DNA from: Tetmemena sp. SeJ-2015
Taxonomy: Eukaryota; Ciliophora; Spirotrichea; Sporadotrichida; Oxytrichidae
Direction: 5' to 3'
DNA length: 64,000 bases
NCBI GenBank assembly: GCA_027382625.1
Contig: JAJKFJ010022830.1
Coordinates: 32,777 to 96,776, forward strand
Shown here in pieces: positions 12,205-23,811 of this stretch (position 1 is the first letter of the stretch; each line of letters opens with the position of its first letter). Below the pieces are notes generated by a model, which had not been told where the DNA came from, searched no databases, and was given only the letters and a program-made list of their open reading frames with translations. The position numbers were made by a program, and so were the translations under genes.

Positions 12205-12769
12205 GTTAATATAAAATATTCCATTCTTTCAATGTCACATTATTTTGCTTATTCTTAAATCATATTTAAGGAAAGTAATTTGGAGATATCTTTCTAGATA
12301 CTGTTATCTCAGCATCTCAAGCCAGGTAAATTATCTTCTCAAATTTGGATCTTAAATTAATTTGAGGTAAGAGTTCGTTAAAATCGTAGAGAATCTACTT
12401 CGATCCAAAGATCACATAATTCATTTTATCTAAATAAAAATTTCGATATTTTTTATTTCATATCAAATCTTGAGAAAAAACTTGAAGATTAAAGTTTTAC
12501 AATGTTTGCATTTATAAAAATCAATTTTATCTTTATTTAATCCTAGTGCCGAGGTTTCTAAATAGAAATTTATATCTTTAAATTTATTAAGTAATATCCT
12601 AAATTAAAATATGATAATCCTCAGTAATCTAAATTATCTTGAAGAGTCTTATTTATAAGAGTAATATCTTCTAAGAATTTGATTCTGTTGCAATAGTAAT
12701 ATTAAATAAGAGTTGTAAAATATTAATAAATTCGCCCTAGCTCAAAGATTCACTATATTATATTTATTT
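12205..12769. other. AT-rich stretch between convergent 3' ends, weak coding traces
   Basis: Mostly AT-rich. On the minus strand near 12260-12420 a short frame (LLPQINLRSKFEKIIYLA, then DAEITVSRKI after a TGA) vaguely resembles the C-terminal half of Pol epsilon subunit B, but it is too weak to call. Confidence 0.3.
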
Positions 12770-14107
12770 TCATTAATTTATGACAGAGTCAAGTTCTAGT
12801 TGCGAAATGATAATTATGTTGTCGAAGCCCTTTTGTCTCTGGACTTCAGTCCTTGACTTAGTAGGGAACGATATGGTATTTTGCGCAGAAATGCCTTGTG
12901 ATTGTAGTTGATCGAGGCCTTATGCAAGCATAAGTTTCTTTTTAGAGTAGGCTCCGAAATAGTCTTTCTCATTTACCTTGAACATAAGCTGCTTCTGGGC
13001 ATGAATTGGAGGCTACTTGATTTTTTAGATTGTGAACACTTCGTTTTCATACAGGCCTTGGCACAATAAGATGCAATTCTCAGTGAAAAATACCTACGGA
13101 TCAGCGTACTCAAGTCTTGCAAGAGTTGTTTTCACACAATGACGGCCATCCTCAAGATAGTATTCGCTATCTTCATGCATCGAAAGTATTCCCAACACCC
13201 ATCTAGGTTGATGCGAACCTATGATCGAGCTTATATTATTTAAATCAAGTAAATTAATAGAAATATTGAAGACCCTGATTTGACTCTGAGAGTCTTTCTG
13301 ATAGTCATCTTCTAGTCTGGGTCGGACATAAATATCTTTATGAGAGAATACCCTCTCCTCAGCAAGAGTGAGTCTGTAGTTGAAATAGTCTAGTCTACTT
13401 AAATTTACTTCTTTCAAAGATCTTTTTTGCGTTAAAGAGTAGTACAATCCACCATTTTAGACCATCAATTAAGGGAACTATGTGAAATCGTATATATTTT
13501 AGCAAACTATTTAAGGATTAAATAAATCTTCAAGAATGACTACAGATTCTGAAAGTTCTTTATAAACTTTATCTTGGAGAAGAGGATTGTGTTTTTGAAT
13601 TACTTGTTTAACAATTTCTTCGTTAAATTCAGACTTCATGACTACATCTGCCTTCTGCAATTGGGAATTCTTTTTCCTTTATGCAAAGCTGCCATAAAAT
13701 AAATCTAGGAATGCAATAATTCCATAGGCTTGGTTTGAAGTCTTATTGGCATTCTATTCCATCAGAAAATTATCAGTGTCAGTTAGCGGCATCTGCTGAA
13801 GGATCAGCTTTGAAGTTTCCGAATCTAACAGTATAGCTCCACTTGATGATTCCCCAAGGCCTGTTCCTCCTCCGAGGCTTAGCCCAATCACTTGTCTTTC
13901 TTTTAGGTTTGATAGAAACTTCTCAAGGTAAGCTCGTTTGTGTTCATTAAATAAAGATTTATACATTGATTTCATAGTAGGTCAGTTTAGAGATCGTTTA
14001 GTAAATAATTGTGCAGGCTTCTGGTCTGATAAAAAATAAGTGATGTTAACTCCAGAAAGCGAAAAGAACTTAGCAATATCTCTTTCAGATTACATGCTGG
14101 CTGACAT
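12770..14107 (-). CDS. DNA polymerase epsilon subunit B (POLE2/Dpb2-like), incomplete
   Basis: The second subunit of the leading-strand replicative polymerase. ATG at 14105-14107 opens MSASMQSERDIAKFFSLSG. The mid part SIIGSHQPRWVLGILSMHED, then EYYLEDGRHCVKTTLARLEY and CILLCQGLYENEVFTIQKIQ, follows the order and wording of the OB-fold region of animal POLE2. GFDNIIIISQLELDSV aligns with the start of the phosphoesterase-like domain. There the frame stops (TGA 12770-12772), leaving out roughly the last 250 residues that the family has. At least two IESs interrupt the N-terminal half (near 13450-13500 and 13976-13990). I infer that the remaining MDSs lie elsewhere; a broken copy is the alternative. 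Confidence 0.65.
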
Positions 14108-14934
14108 TTAAAATATAGCGGGAAAGCAAATTATTATTAACTTAAGTTTAAGGTCTAATAATTATAGAAGTATGGTTGGTGCGTATATGATTAAGTTATT
14201 TTGAAATAATAACTGATAATATCAATTAATATTTCATTCTGCTTTCTACAATAATAGAGATCACTTTTTTTTAAATAATATTACTTTAAAAGAAAATGTA
14301 CTCAGAAAGTGAAATTAATGCAGCTAGGGATCGTGGTGAAGACGTAACTAGATGGCCATATATTCCATACGCTTCTGACCCCCGAAGAAAGATTGATTGA
14401 GAATGGAGAGATGGAAGCTATTATATAAATAAATTATTTTTGAAAAAAAATATAAAAAAGATTATCATAAAAAAAGCTTCAATTATTGTTGGTCATAAAA
14501 AATCTCTCTTCAAAAATTAGAACTAAGTAGAATAAAATAAATTTAATTATAGGATTAAAATTTAAGAGCTCGCTGCCAATTAAATCTTGTCTAAATATTG
14601 ATCAAATTATAGAGATACCTCAACTGGTAAACTTTCAAAGTTATTTTGTGCTTTTTTAAACCTGTTTTTAACAAAATTAAGAGAATTTTTATTAAAAGTT
14701 GAGGGTGTTCATGTTACCTTCACTCAAATTTACGAAAATTGTGAAAATTGCTGTTTTAAAATATGATAAGATTAAAGAAAAATTATTGATTTTTAGATTA
14801 AAGATATTTAATCTTTAATCCCAAGATTTTTGCAAAAATATTTTAATTATTATTTTAAGAATCAGAATGAAATGCAATATTCAATTTCAGAAAATATTTT
14901 TATTAAAAATATAGGATGAATACGAATGCAAAAT
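14108..14934 (+). other. AT-rich intergenic DNA with an orphan coding fragment
   Basis: From 14297 to about 14397 a plus-strand frame opens with ATG and reads MYSESEINAARDRGEDVTRW, then PYIPYASDPRRKID before TGA. Its composition is unlike the surrounding AT-rich DNA. No continuation follows in 500 bp. It could be the first MDS of a scrambled gene. The rest (14440-14934) is A/T-rich and empty. Confidence 0.35.
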
Positions 14935-16100
14935 CAGTGTAAGAGACTTAAGCCATTGTGTTGAAGAATGAGACTTGAGGAGTCTGGATGGCCACTGATT
15001 ACGGTTAGGAATTTTATTTAAATATATCAGTAATATTCCTACTGATCATATTTTGCTGCAAAGAGAAATTAAAGGTTTTTCCTCTTAGATAGAGAAGGCT
15101 TTGAACTTCAATGAGATAAGTCATACTCTTGTAGAATTTTAGGCCAACTTTGAGGAGGATAAAAAAAGCACTTTTGGGTGATTTGAGAGATTTTTGGGCT
15201 CCTTACGTTCTGCTAAATCTCTTCATAGCAAAGATGCTCAAGGAGGAGGTAAAGAGGAGATCGCCCAGCATCTAACTGGATTATTAAAATTTCAAGGACT
15301 CTAAATATGCTCTTATTAAGGAAAAATTGTTGAATTCAAAGCAGATATGTTACAATATACACAAAAAAGCCAACTTAAAAACTCAAAGGAGCGCAAAGTC
15401 TAAGAATTTTTTGAAGCGCAAGACAGCGCAGCTGTAAGTAAAGTTGAGAGTTGACTTGAAAGTAGAGTAGGAGGAGAGTCAAGGTCAAGAGCAAGATGAC
15501 AAAGTGCAACAGCTCTACAGATCTATCGAGCAGCTCAAGATTGAACTGGCAGAGTTCTTGGGTGAGCAGGGCATGAAGATGCGTGAGCTCTCAATACGTA
15601 AGAGTGAGTACAAGTAGCAGTAGTTCTCTCTGAGCTTCATTGCTGCTATCAGCCAAGACAAGATAGTGAGCAGCTAGATCATAGAAGGAGCATTCAATGT
15701 GATTCTCTTTGAGAACTTCATCTACAAGACTCTGAAGAGCATTCGCAGTGACGAGAGTCTCTTGCACAAGAAGATCGTTCTACTTATGGACAATGCAGTC
15801 ATTCATCGCTTCTCAGAGGTACTTGAAACAGCCAAGCGATTCAAAGTTGTAGTGCTCTTCAACGCAGAGTACTCACCCTGGCTCAATCCTATCGAACAGC
15901 TCTTCTCATTTGTGAAGCTGCAGCTTCGCTCACGCAAGATAGCTAGAAAGAAGATTGACTCGTCCTAACTCTACAGAGAGAATCTAGTCTCAGCTGTGGC
16001 CGAGGTGCTCTAGAGAATGACTGCAAGCGATGTCAGCAAGCTGTGGGTGCTCAGTATCAAGAGATGGCTCCAGACAATCAGGTTCGGATTCGTGTGAACA
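14935..16100 (+). mobile_element. Degenerate Tc1/IS630-type DDE transposase
   Basis: A long plus-strand frame covers about 15440-16097 (TGA 16095-16097); earlier coding from 14935 is broken by TGA codons and at least one frameshift near 15430. The core IVLLMDNAVIH, then LFNAEYSPWLNPIEQLFSF, is the second Asp block and the Glu block of Tc1/mariner/IS630 DDE enzymes, the superfamily that includes the TBE elements of hypotrichs. I did not find a convincing first Asp. Downstream, SKLWVLSIKRWLQTIRFGFV resembles a transposase C-terminus. Base composition is clearly less AT-rich than the flanks. I did not find terminal inverted repeats or C4A4 ends, so the borders are guesses. It looks like an old, inactive germline element. 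Confidence 0.75.
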
Positions 16101-17312
16101 GAGGTCAAAGTCAAAATCAGAAGCAGCAACTTTCACAATCAGGGATCTTATCTTGCATTTTACAATGTCCTACTTAAGTTATCTATATATTAGCTTTTGC
16201 GCTCTATTTTAGCAATCGCTCTCTAAAATTAAGCAAAGAGTCTGATTTCAACTAGAGAAGTCCAAATCTATAAATTTGATGGGGGAGAATTTTAACCTTT
16301 TGCTGATTGCACTTTAATTTAATTTTGACTATCACCCTGATTCTTACAATAATTATAAAATTTCAATAAGTAACGGGAGGAGCTACTTGCAAACGAAACT
16401 CCTTTAGAGAAGAGAGCAAGAGTGGCTCGGGAGGGCAAAGAATTTAAATTTTAAAACTCAAGCAAAGGTCTTAGATTTGGAGATAGATTTGAAAAAGAAG
16501 ATGAATGACTAATCAATCATATTTGAATTCTTATCTTAATTTTTGAACATATTTGCTGAGAACAGAATAAAAATGTATTAATCATAATCAAAATTCAAAA
16601 TGCAATTATATCTTTTTTTTAGCTGAATATAATGATAAGAAATTAAAAATATAAAAGGATTAATTGTGAAGGAATGAAAAAATAAACCTCAAAGCTTATA
16701 ATTAAAAAAATTAATAATTTAAAATTTATGATCATTATGTATGAAATAGTTGAGAATTAAAATATAAAATGTGATAATTAGTCCAAAAATGTAAAAAGTG
16801 ATTGCAATTTTGAGGCAGTTAATATGACTAAAAACTCCTCGATCTCAAGCTTGTAAGAAATTATTTACAAAAATTTAGTTTCTCTTTCGAATTCTTGGTA
16901 GCACTATGAAGTAGAAAGATATAATGTGTCAATTAAAACCTAAAAAAAATAATATGATATAAAAGTGAATTCAGAAAGATAAAATTTTTTTTTAATAGAC
17001 TTAATTTTAAACAATGTCAGATTCGTTAGCAGTGTTATTTAAAAACGATGAAAGATATCAAAATATGTATTTTATAGAACCCAAAGTCTTTTTCGAGAAA
17101 AATAAAGTTCGCTTTTAAAAAGATTACTTCTTTATCAAATTATTCAAGTTACCAATTATCATATACTGTGAAAATTCAGTGTAGAAACCTAAAATTTAAT
17201 TATATTAAAAATCGATATTTTTAATGGAATCGGTACAAAATTTTAAAAATACTCAAGACAGCAAATACTCTCTTCATTTTAAAATGAGTGATAAATAAGT
17301 GGGAAAACTTTA
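16101..17312. other. Intergenic, AT-rich, one doubtful open frame
   Basis: Between the transposase and the MORN gene. At 16375-16440 a short less AT-rich patch reads GATCKRNSFREESKSGSGG on the plus strand without support either side. At 17014-17312 a plus-strand frame from ATG (MSDSLAVLFKNDERYQNMYF) stays open, but with a single stop codon such frames arise by chance. The rest shows no feature. Confidence 0.3.
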
Positions 17313-19003
17313 TCACTAGAATTTCAGTAGGATTTAATCTCTATCATTTATTAGCGATGAAAGCGCTTAATTTTCCTCCCAATTTGGGCCTACTGATTTA
17401 TCCTCTTCAAATATCATGGTATATTTTTAGTCTCCCTTAATCATAGTTCCTTTTCCGTGCTTCAAACCCTCTTCCCAAAGTCCATCATATATTACACCAT
17501 CAGCGTAAGTAAACTTTCCTTTTCCGTGATACTTATTTTTCTTGAAGAAACCCTCGTATGATTCAAACACTTAGTCTTTGAAGTAGTCTCTAGATGTGTC
17601 GTCAACAGCCTATACAAACTTCCCATAGCCGTCTCGCATTCCATATCTGTATTCTCCTTCATATTGTTAAAAATCCTTCACTTCAAATGCCCCCTTTCCA
17701 TGATAGAGCCCATCCTTGAAGTCCCCTTCATATTTAAATAAAGATAATAATCATACTAAGCATCCAGCTCGCCGTACTCTGACTGGTACTTCAGCTTTAA
17801 TAGGCCTCTTCCATTCTATAGATCGTTCTTCCAATCACCTTCATAGGAATCCCCGTTTCCAAACTTAAAGCTACCTTTTCCGTGGCGAAAACCGTTTAAA
17901 AATTCACCGATATAATAATTTAATAAGAAGATATAGACATCACCATTTCCAAATTTTTGAATACCTTTGCCATGAAATAAACCGTTTTAAAAATGTCCCT
18001 CATACTCATAGTCATCACTATAGCTGATCTTTTTTCCTTAGCCGCTCTCCAAATTAAAATCAAATTTAAGAAATCTAAAATTGTTGCTAAAATGGCCGTA
18101 GAAACTGCTTTCATTTGTGTGATGCTCACCAGAGCCCTGCATCTTACCATCTATCCAATTTTGGCAGGTATATATTTCCCCTGAGGCAAACTTCCTCTCT
18201 CCTTCACCATGCAATTTTCCATTTCTCCAAAAGCCTTTGATTAAAAAAAATTATCTCATTTTCAAGTTTCATAGTTCCATAGCCAGTTATACAGCTTCCT
18301 TTGAACTCACCTGTATATTCGCTACCATCAGGCCAAGTGAATGTCCCATACTTCTGATTGTTGTTTTCTAAAAATAAGCGTAATAAATAATTTCCCACTA
18401 TCCTTCGAACTTCGAATCATCATAAAATTCTTAAACCCCAAAACCATTTCTCATATCATCTTTCCAATCTCCCTTGTATATCATTAGAATTTTAAATTAA
18501 TAGCGATCATTTTTGGCATGTGTTGATGTTACTTTTACTCTTCTTCCTCGTCCTCAGAGTTTTGAGTTGAGAACATAACCTCCATTTCAATGGTCTCTTA
18601 GCGCTTGTGCTTCTTACCTCTTTGTCCTAATTTTCTTTTGTGATGAGGTGTTTAGTCCTCATCGAGAAAAGCTATATTATTTTAGCATTTTAAGAGATAG
18701 GTTGATCGAAGTTCTTTTCCTCTTTTTCCGATATCGTCAATGATCGGAACCATTATATTATGCGAAGTCTAGATCCCATAACCTTAGCGCTTTCCTTTGA
18801 AAAATTCTCCTTCATAAATGCCTCTTTTATCTGCTATCATTAACTTGCCTCGTCCATGTCTTCTTCCATTCTCAGATTAGCCCTCATATGTAGTCCCATC
18901 TTCATATGTAATTACTCCAATTTACTTGCTTTTTAGAAAGATTTAAGATGTGTTTAAATCTTAAAAAGTTAAATTTAAATATGAGGATCCCAAAATACTG
19001 CAT
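17313..19003 (-). CDS. MORN-repeat protein
   Basis: MORN repeats usually bind membranes or scaffold cytoskeletal structures. On the minus strand many copies of the YEGxxxxGxxHGxG pattern appear in order: TYEDGTTYEGQ, RGKLMIADKRGIYEGEFFKG, IYKGDWKDDMRNGFGV, WPDGSEYTGEFKG, YEGHFQNGLFHGKGIQKFGN, YIGEFLNGFRHGKGSFKFGN, YEGDWKNDLQNGRGLLKLKY, YEGDFKDGLYHGKGAFEV, YEGFFKKNKYHGKGKFTY and YDGLWEEGLKHGKGTM. An acidic, Lys-rich insert sits near 18560-18720. The start is an ATG at 19001-19003 joined by an IES at 18917-18993 (pointer TTGG, coding strand), giving MQYFGVITYEDG. Other IESs occur near 18360-18400, 18240, 17910-17940 and 17735-17760. TGA at 17313-17315. Confidence 0.88.
18917..18993. other. IES at the MORN gene 5' end, pointer TTGG (coding strand)
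   Basis: CCAA at 18917-18920 and 18990-18993 on the plus strand. Deleting 73 bp places the only nearby ATG in frame with the first MORN repeat. Confidence 0.65.
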
Positions 19004-19332
19004 TTGATTTTTATTGGTCCCCAAATATGTATAAATAACTATTCTAGAATTGATATAAGCTATACTTTAATCAAATTAAAGTACCTCTTATCTAAGTTAT
19101 GCCTCTTATGTATTATTTATCTTAGTCAATTTATTTCAAAATTTGTGTTATTTAAGATTCGAAGTTTTTAAACTTAGTCAAAATTTTGCAAAGATAACAA
19201 ACTCTTAATATTTTATACTTTAGCAAATTTTGGAAGACTTATTTAACTAATTTCCTTTTAGTCTAGTCGTTTTTATCCATTATATTTATGGAATTGAGGA
19301 ATTATGGGGAATTAAAGAGTAACCCTGAAAGT

Positions 19333-20440
19333 CATAGAAAAAAATTTTTTATTTTAAATTGAGATAATTTCCCATTATATTAAAAATAATAGCTTTTAAC
19401 GTTCATAATTTTTTGGATCATTTCATCATGCCTCAGCTTTCTACCCTCTTCTTTGTATTAATTCTGAATATTGATTCCTGAATTGAATTCCTAGATGCAT
19501 TCCTTAGCAAACTATGAGAACCCCTTGCGCTGAATGAATCTTAGCCAATCCTCCTTTTGCACTATTTTCCCTCTATAAGAGAGATAGTCCTCAGGATTGT
19601 TGGCGTAAGTACTCGCCACTGGGTATTAAGGATTTGATGCTTCTATTTCGTTTTCACCCTTCGCCAATTCTCTGAACATAATGGCGAAGTAAATTAATTT
19701 TTAATTTTTCAGTAGAGCTTCCAATTGACCTTAGTGAGATCGTGCTGTTCAAATATTATTCTCTCTTACAAGAAAACTAACATTGCATCTTCAAATAAAT
19801 CCCACCTGATTTCTTTTAACGCCGGGTTATCTGAGACATAGGATATCCAGAACTTTTCGCCATCTATCTTATTCTTTACTTCAAGGAGAAAATTTTCCTA
19901 GGACCTTGGATCTCTAAACTCTGGACCCATTTTAAAGCCAGCTCCCTCTGGCTTAGATGTTGGTGTTAAAATATCGATCAAATTATTAAAAGTTAATGAC
20001 GAGTTGAGTAAATTACTCAAGTGCTTCAATTCCGATTATAAGAATGTAAAAAAAATGTATTTAGGAGGATTAATCTTAAAGAGAAATTTTCCAGTCTGGC
20101 TTTTCCTTAAGTAGACCTACAATTCTCAATTCTTCCCTTTGAACAGGATCAAGTAGATTTTAAAAGGCCATATTCTGTTCATAATGGTCGATAGATTGCA
20201 CCCTCTATTAGATAAAAAGATTTTGAGCCTTTCTCTCGAGTGGAGTTTGATAGATCTATTCGAAAATCAAGGTTTAATTTTAGAGCTGGCTATATTAGGG
20301 TTGCTACTAAATTATTGGAACAATTAGTTGAGGCAGCCCAACGCTATTGTTTCTAAAATAAGGACTTGCTCCTTCTTCGTCTTTTGAATTGGCTTGACTA
20401 CCTCTAGTAGTCACAGACACTTTGTTTAATTAAATTAATT
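19333..20440 (-). CDS. Unrecognised protein, interrupted by IESs
   Basis: Minus-strand coding runs from about 20440 (start unresolved; a TGA precedes the frame near 20465) to TGA at 19333-19335. The N-terminus is Gln/Ser-rich (RGSQANSKDEEGASPYFRNN). Then comes a helical block (QTPLERKAQNLFIQQRVQSI), an IES-like gap near 19980-20080, and a more compact domain (EFRDPRSQENFLLEVKNKID, then KEIRWDLFEDAMLVFLQERI and LRFIQRKGFSQFAKECIQEF). I do not recognise the family. The 329 bp between it and the MORN gene hold nothing I can name. Confidence 0.55.
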
Positions 20441-21243
20441 ATGTTTAATCCGCCTCTTCGCTTCACGTTAAATTTGACTGTATTTAACTCTTAGTTAGTC
20501 CTCTCTTGGCTATTTTCTCTAGAAATGAAGCAAATAATTGATAAGAAACTGGGAGAGAAAAACTTGCATACTAGTTTTTATTACTATTTTGAGAAAAGTT
20601 ATTATTTGCGTTGTTCTTATATTTCACTGACATCACGGTTTGGTTTATTTATATCTTAGGCAAATAAATAAATAATAACTATTGGCAAAGAGATTTCTTG
20701 GCTATGTTTCTTACTATCTTCTACTAATATACTTTGATTTTATTGATAGCAATAATTATCTCATGATTTTAGAGTTACTTAAAGCTATTATGGAGTTTAA
20801 TTTAATTTATGAATTTGGCAATATAGGAACTGCTTTGCTTTATTTTACAAATGAGAGGCGAAGGTACTGGTAGGGGTTTGCTACTGTTAAGGTCATTGCG
20901 GATTTGTAGTTTTGAATCTCTGTCGTGTTGACTTGGGTGTCCTTTCGTTTAGTTACGTGATATGGATCACAATCAAAAACAATAAAAAATTTTACAAATA
21001 AGCTAAAACTTATAATGAGTGTTTAACATAAATGAAGAATTCGATAATTTTAATTTTATATAATTACAAATGCATCATATTTCACTATGCATCTCTAGTT
21101 TAATCAAATCAAAGAAAAAATATTAATAATATTTTAGAACAAACTCAGATAGAAATGAAAAGATTTTAGTAAATAATATATTTAACAAATTTATGATAAA
21201 ATAAATACTAAATAATTAAAAATGGCCTTATTTTCATTTTTAA
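20441..21243. other. Intergenic, no supported gene
   Basis: AT-rich flank between divergent genes. A short hydrophobic plus-strand frame at 20682-20873 is more likely chance than a gene. Confidence 0.4.
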
Positions 21244-21934
21244 ATGAAAAGGTTAAAGACCGTAATAATTATATCAATAGCAATATTACTCTCTCTATCG
21301 AATGCCGATGTAGTTGATGTGTCAGCATATAATGGAAAATGCGTTACTTGCATTCAAAATAATGCGACATACAATTACTACTGTACCAAGACTAATACCT
21401 GCACCCAAACTTTTGTTGATTTTCAGTCTTGTGAGCAAGGACTAACCACTTTCTTTATATTTTATTACTTGCCTTGACTATAAGGCGATAGACTTGGGAG
21501 TTCAAGAAATTCCTCCTTATAATAAAACCTGGGTCTACTTTAATCAGACCCTTACAGATGGATAGGGAGTCAAATTTTCCATAAGCAACTAAGACTCTAA
21601 AACTAAGGCTTGGTACGAAGTTCAAATTACTGCAGTGGGGAATAGTACGAAAGTTAATTCAGCGCCTGCTTAATTCTAAATGTATCAATATAATCCAAAC
21701 AACAATACTATCACTAGCATCGTTACAATTTTTAAGATATTACTTAGCAACTACATATTTTCGGGCACAGGCAAATCATACATCAAAGCATTAAATACCA
21801 ATAATTTCTATGCAGTAGCAAATGGAGATGGATATGTTCTCCATATCACCTATGGAAATACCAAACATGCAATATTTTAAGCAGTCAGTACTCTATCTGC
21901 TTTGTCTATGTTAATTGGGTTATATTTCATTTGA
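21244..21934 (+). CDS. Small secreted or membrane-anchored Cys-bearing protein
   Basis: ATG at 21244 starts a clear signal peptide (MKRLKTVIIISIAILLSLSNA). A Cys cluster follows (KCVTCIQNN, YYCTKTNTCTQTF, QSC). An IES at 21428-21471 (pointer CTTG) must be removed to give FQSCLDYKAIDLGVQE. The rest is a Thr/Asn-rich extracellular-type domain. It ends in a hydrophobic tail (LSALSMLIGLYFI) before TGA 21932-21934, as in GPI-anchored or tail-anchored surface proteins. The neighbouring minus-strand gene at 22500 has the same plan, so both may be surface proteins. No enzyme motif is visible. Confidence 0.75.
21428..21471. other. IES, pointer CTTG
   Basis: CTTG at 21428-21431 and 21468-21471. Deleting 40 bp removes a stop and joins DFQSC to LDYKAIDLGVQE. 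Confidence 0.75.
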
Positions 21935-22499
21935 TTTTTTGAATAAATTGGGAGACTGAAAATTAAGAATTTTCTATCTATGAAAATTTACAAATTTATT
22001 AATCCTTTGGTCACAAAAAAATAACAATGACAAACCATGATAAAAACTAAAACGCTATAATGAGATTTATATTTCTTCAAATTCATTAATTGGATTATCA
22101 GCGTTAAAAATTAAACGATGATTGTTAGTTTAATTTGACAAAATATTTATAACTGTTTTTAAATTATTGAGCAAATCTTTAAGAAGTACTCAAAAAAATT
22201 GGGAAAAAATTTCTCAATAATTTTTATGAGAGAACTTATTTTATGATAATTAATTTGCAGTGGTATTTCTTATAAAACTAAAATTTATTTTTTTTAATCC
22301 TTCAATCATTTAGAAATATTATTGATTCTTTTAAGCTTTAACTATTGACGAAATATTATTTTAAATTTATCACTTTATGCTCTCCTGTTAAAATGCCATT
22401 ATTTGTGAGAATTAAAAAAGGGAACTGCCATTCTTTTCCACAAAAATTTGATTTAAAGCTTAAGTTTATTATCAATGAATTTAAAATCCACAACTATCA
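21935..22499. other. Intergenic AT-rich DNA
   Basis: Convergent 3' flanks of two surface-protein-like genes. No feature seen. Confidence 0.5.
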
Positions 22500-23747
22500 T
22501 CAAATAATGTTGTAAACTAAGCCTAGAATGCTGATTATATATGAATATCTCATTGGGCTTGTAAAATAGTGTCCAAATGATTTTAGGAGATTTAAACTAC
22601 TGAGAGGGTGAGCATTTTTCAAACATTGGAATGAATTTTTATTTTACAAAAATGGCCAAAAAGTTTAGTTGAAAGTCACAGCAATAGCAGTTTAAAGTTC
22701 TGAAGTAGGACCTATCCCACATTCCTCGGATTATGCTCTAAAGTCTTTCCTGTCCAGTGTATGACATTCTGATGCATTGCGAACTTTATAAGTATACTTA
22801 ACGTATTGAGAAAACTCAGTTTGAGAAGGAAATGGACAGTAGCCAGTCGATCCACTAAAGCCACATTAACAAGATGTTTCAAAGTAGTTGCTAGAATCGT
22901 AGAAGTATTTACAAGTCGAAGTAGGATTAAGAACAGTGCATTTATATGGAAAACTCACAACCCCAAGATCGGAGCTGATAGATTAAATCTCGATACACTT
23001 TCCTGACTGAAGGGTGTCAAATCGAGCAAGTCCGCTTTAACAAGCTTATCCGTTGAACAAAGCATTTGAGAAGTCATCACTTGAGTCTATGTATTTCCAC
23101 CCAATACTGCTTCCTGTTGGTATTTAAAAGAGTTCTATGCATTTCTTAGTTTCTGAGGCTACATCAGCGCTATTTTGGTACCAGCAAAAATGTTTTGGAG
23201 AACAGTCGTAATCAGAATTGCATGTATTTCCTGAATTTTTCCAGCTTTGGCAAATTGAAGCATAGGGCCAAGTTGAACTCTACAAGCAAGCCAGCTTTGG
23301 ATCGCAGTCTGAGTGTTAAGCGCAATTTTGTCCAGCTATCCTTCCCTTACAATAGCCATCAACACATCTTCTTGATATACATTGATTGCCACTTTAGCAC
23401 TATCTTCCATTATTAAGTTAGGAATCAAGAATTGAAGCCTTTCTGCAATAGCCGATAGTGTTAAATCCAAACACTTAAGAGTTTAGAGGATTGTTTCCTT
23501 AAGAGTAAACCTATTGAGGTGCATTAATCCAAGAGTATTTTTAAGCATTAGAAATGTCGCAAATATACTTATCTGGGCACTAATATATTTTGAGATAGGT
23601 AACTGGGTTAGAGGCTGAATGCAAAAAGCACACATTATCTCCAATTTCAGCATCACATCCCATAGTTGGGCAAGTAATAGAACTCAAAGTTGAAACAATA
23701 GATAGCTTAATGGTGATGAGCAATATAGATTTTGCAAAGTGTTTCAT
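22500..23747 (-). CDS. Cysteine-rich secreted or surface protein
   Basis: ATG at 23745-23747 begins MKHFAKSILLITIKLSIVST, a signal peptide. About 25 Cys residues are spread through the chain (SSITCPTMGCDAEIGDNVCF, QCPDKYICDISNAQKYSW, NGRQCQSGNQC and NSDYDCSPKHFC among others), which suggests many disulfides. The frame is uninterrupted for some 400 codons; no IES is needed, unusual for this window. The C-terminus is hydrophobic (RYSYIISILGLVYNII) before TGA at 22500-22502, consistent with GPI anchoring. I do not assign a family; large families of Cys-rich surface proteins are common in ciliates. Confidence 0.75.
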
Positions 23748-23811
23748 GTTTTAAGTTTTAATTTAATAAATTATTTTTAAAGCTATAAATAGATAAATTA
23801 CTCATGCTTAG

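Noticed and set aside
16030..16212. Frame with SGCSVSRDGSRQSGSDS
   Set aside because: Out of frame with the transposase C-terminus that covers most of it.
17014..17312. Plus-strand frame MSDSLAVLFKNDERYQNMYF as a gene
   Set aside because: It runs into the antisense of the MORN gene without a stop and shows no domain; kept only as a doubtful note.
20682..20873. Hydrophobic 63-codon frame
   Set aside because: AT-rich, no continuation, no neighbour in frame; expected by chance with one stop codon.
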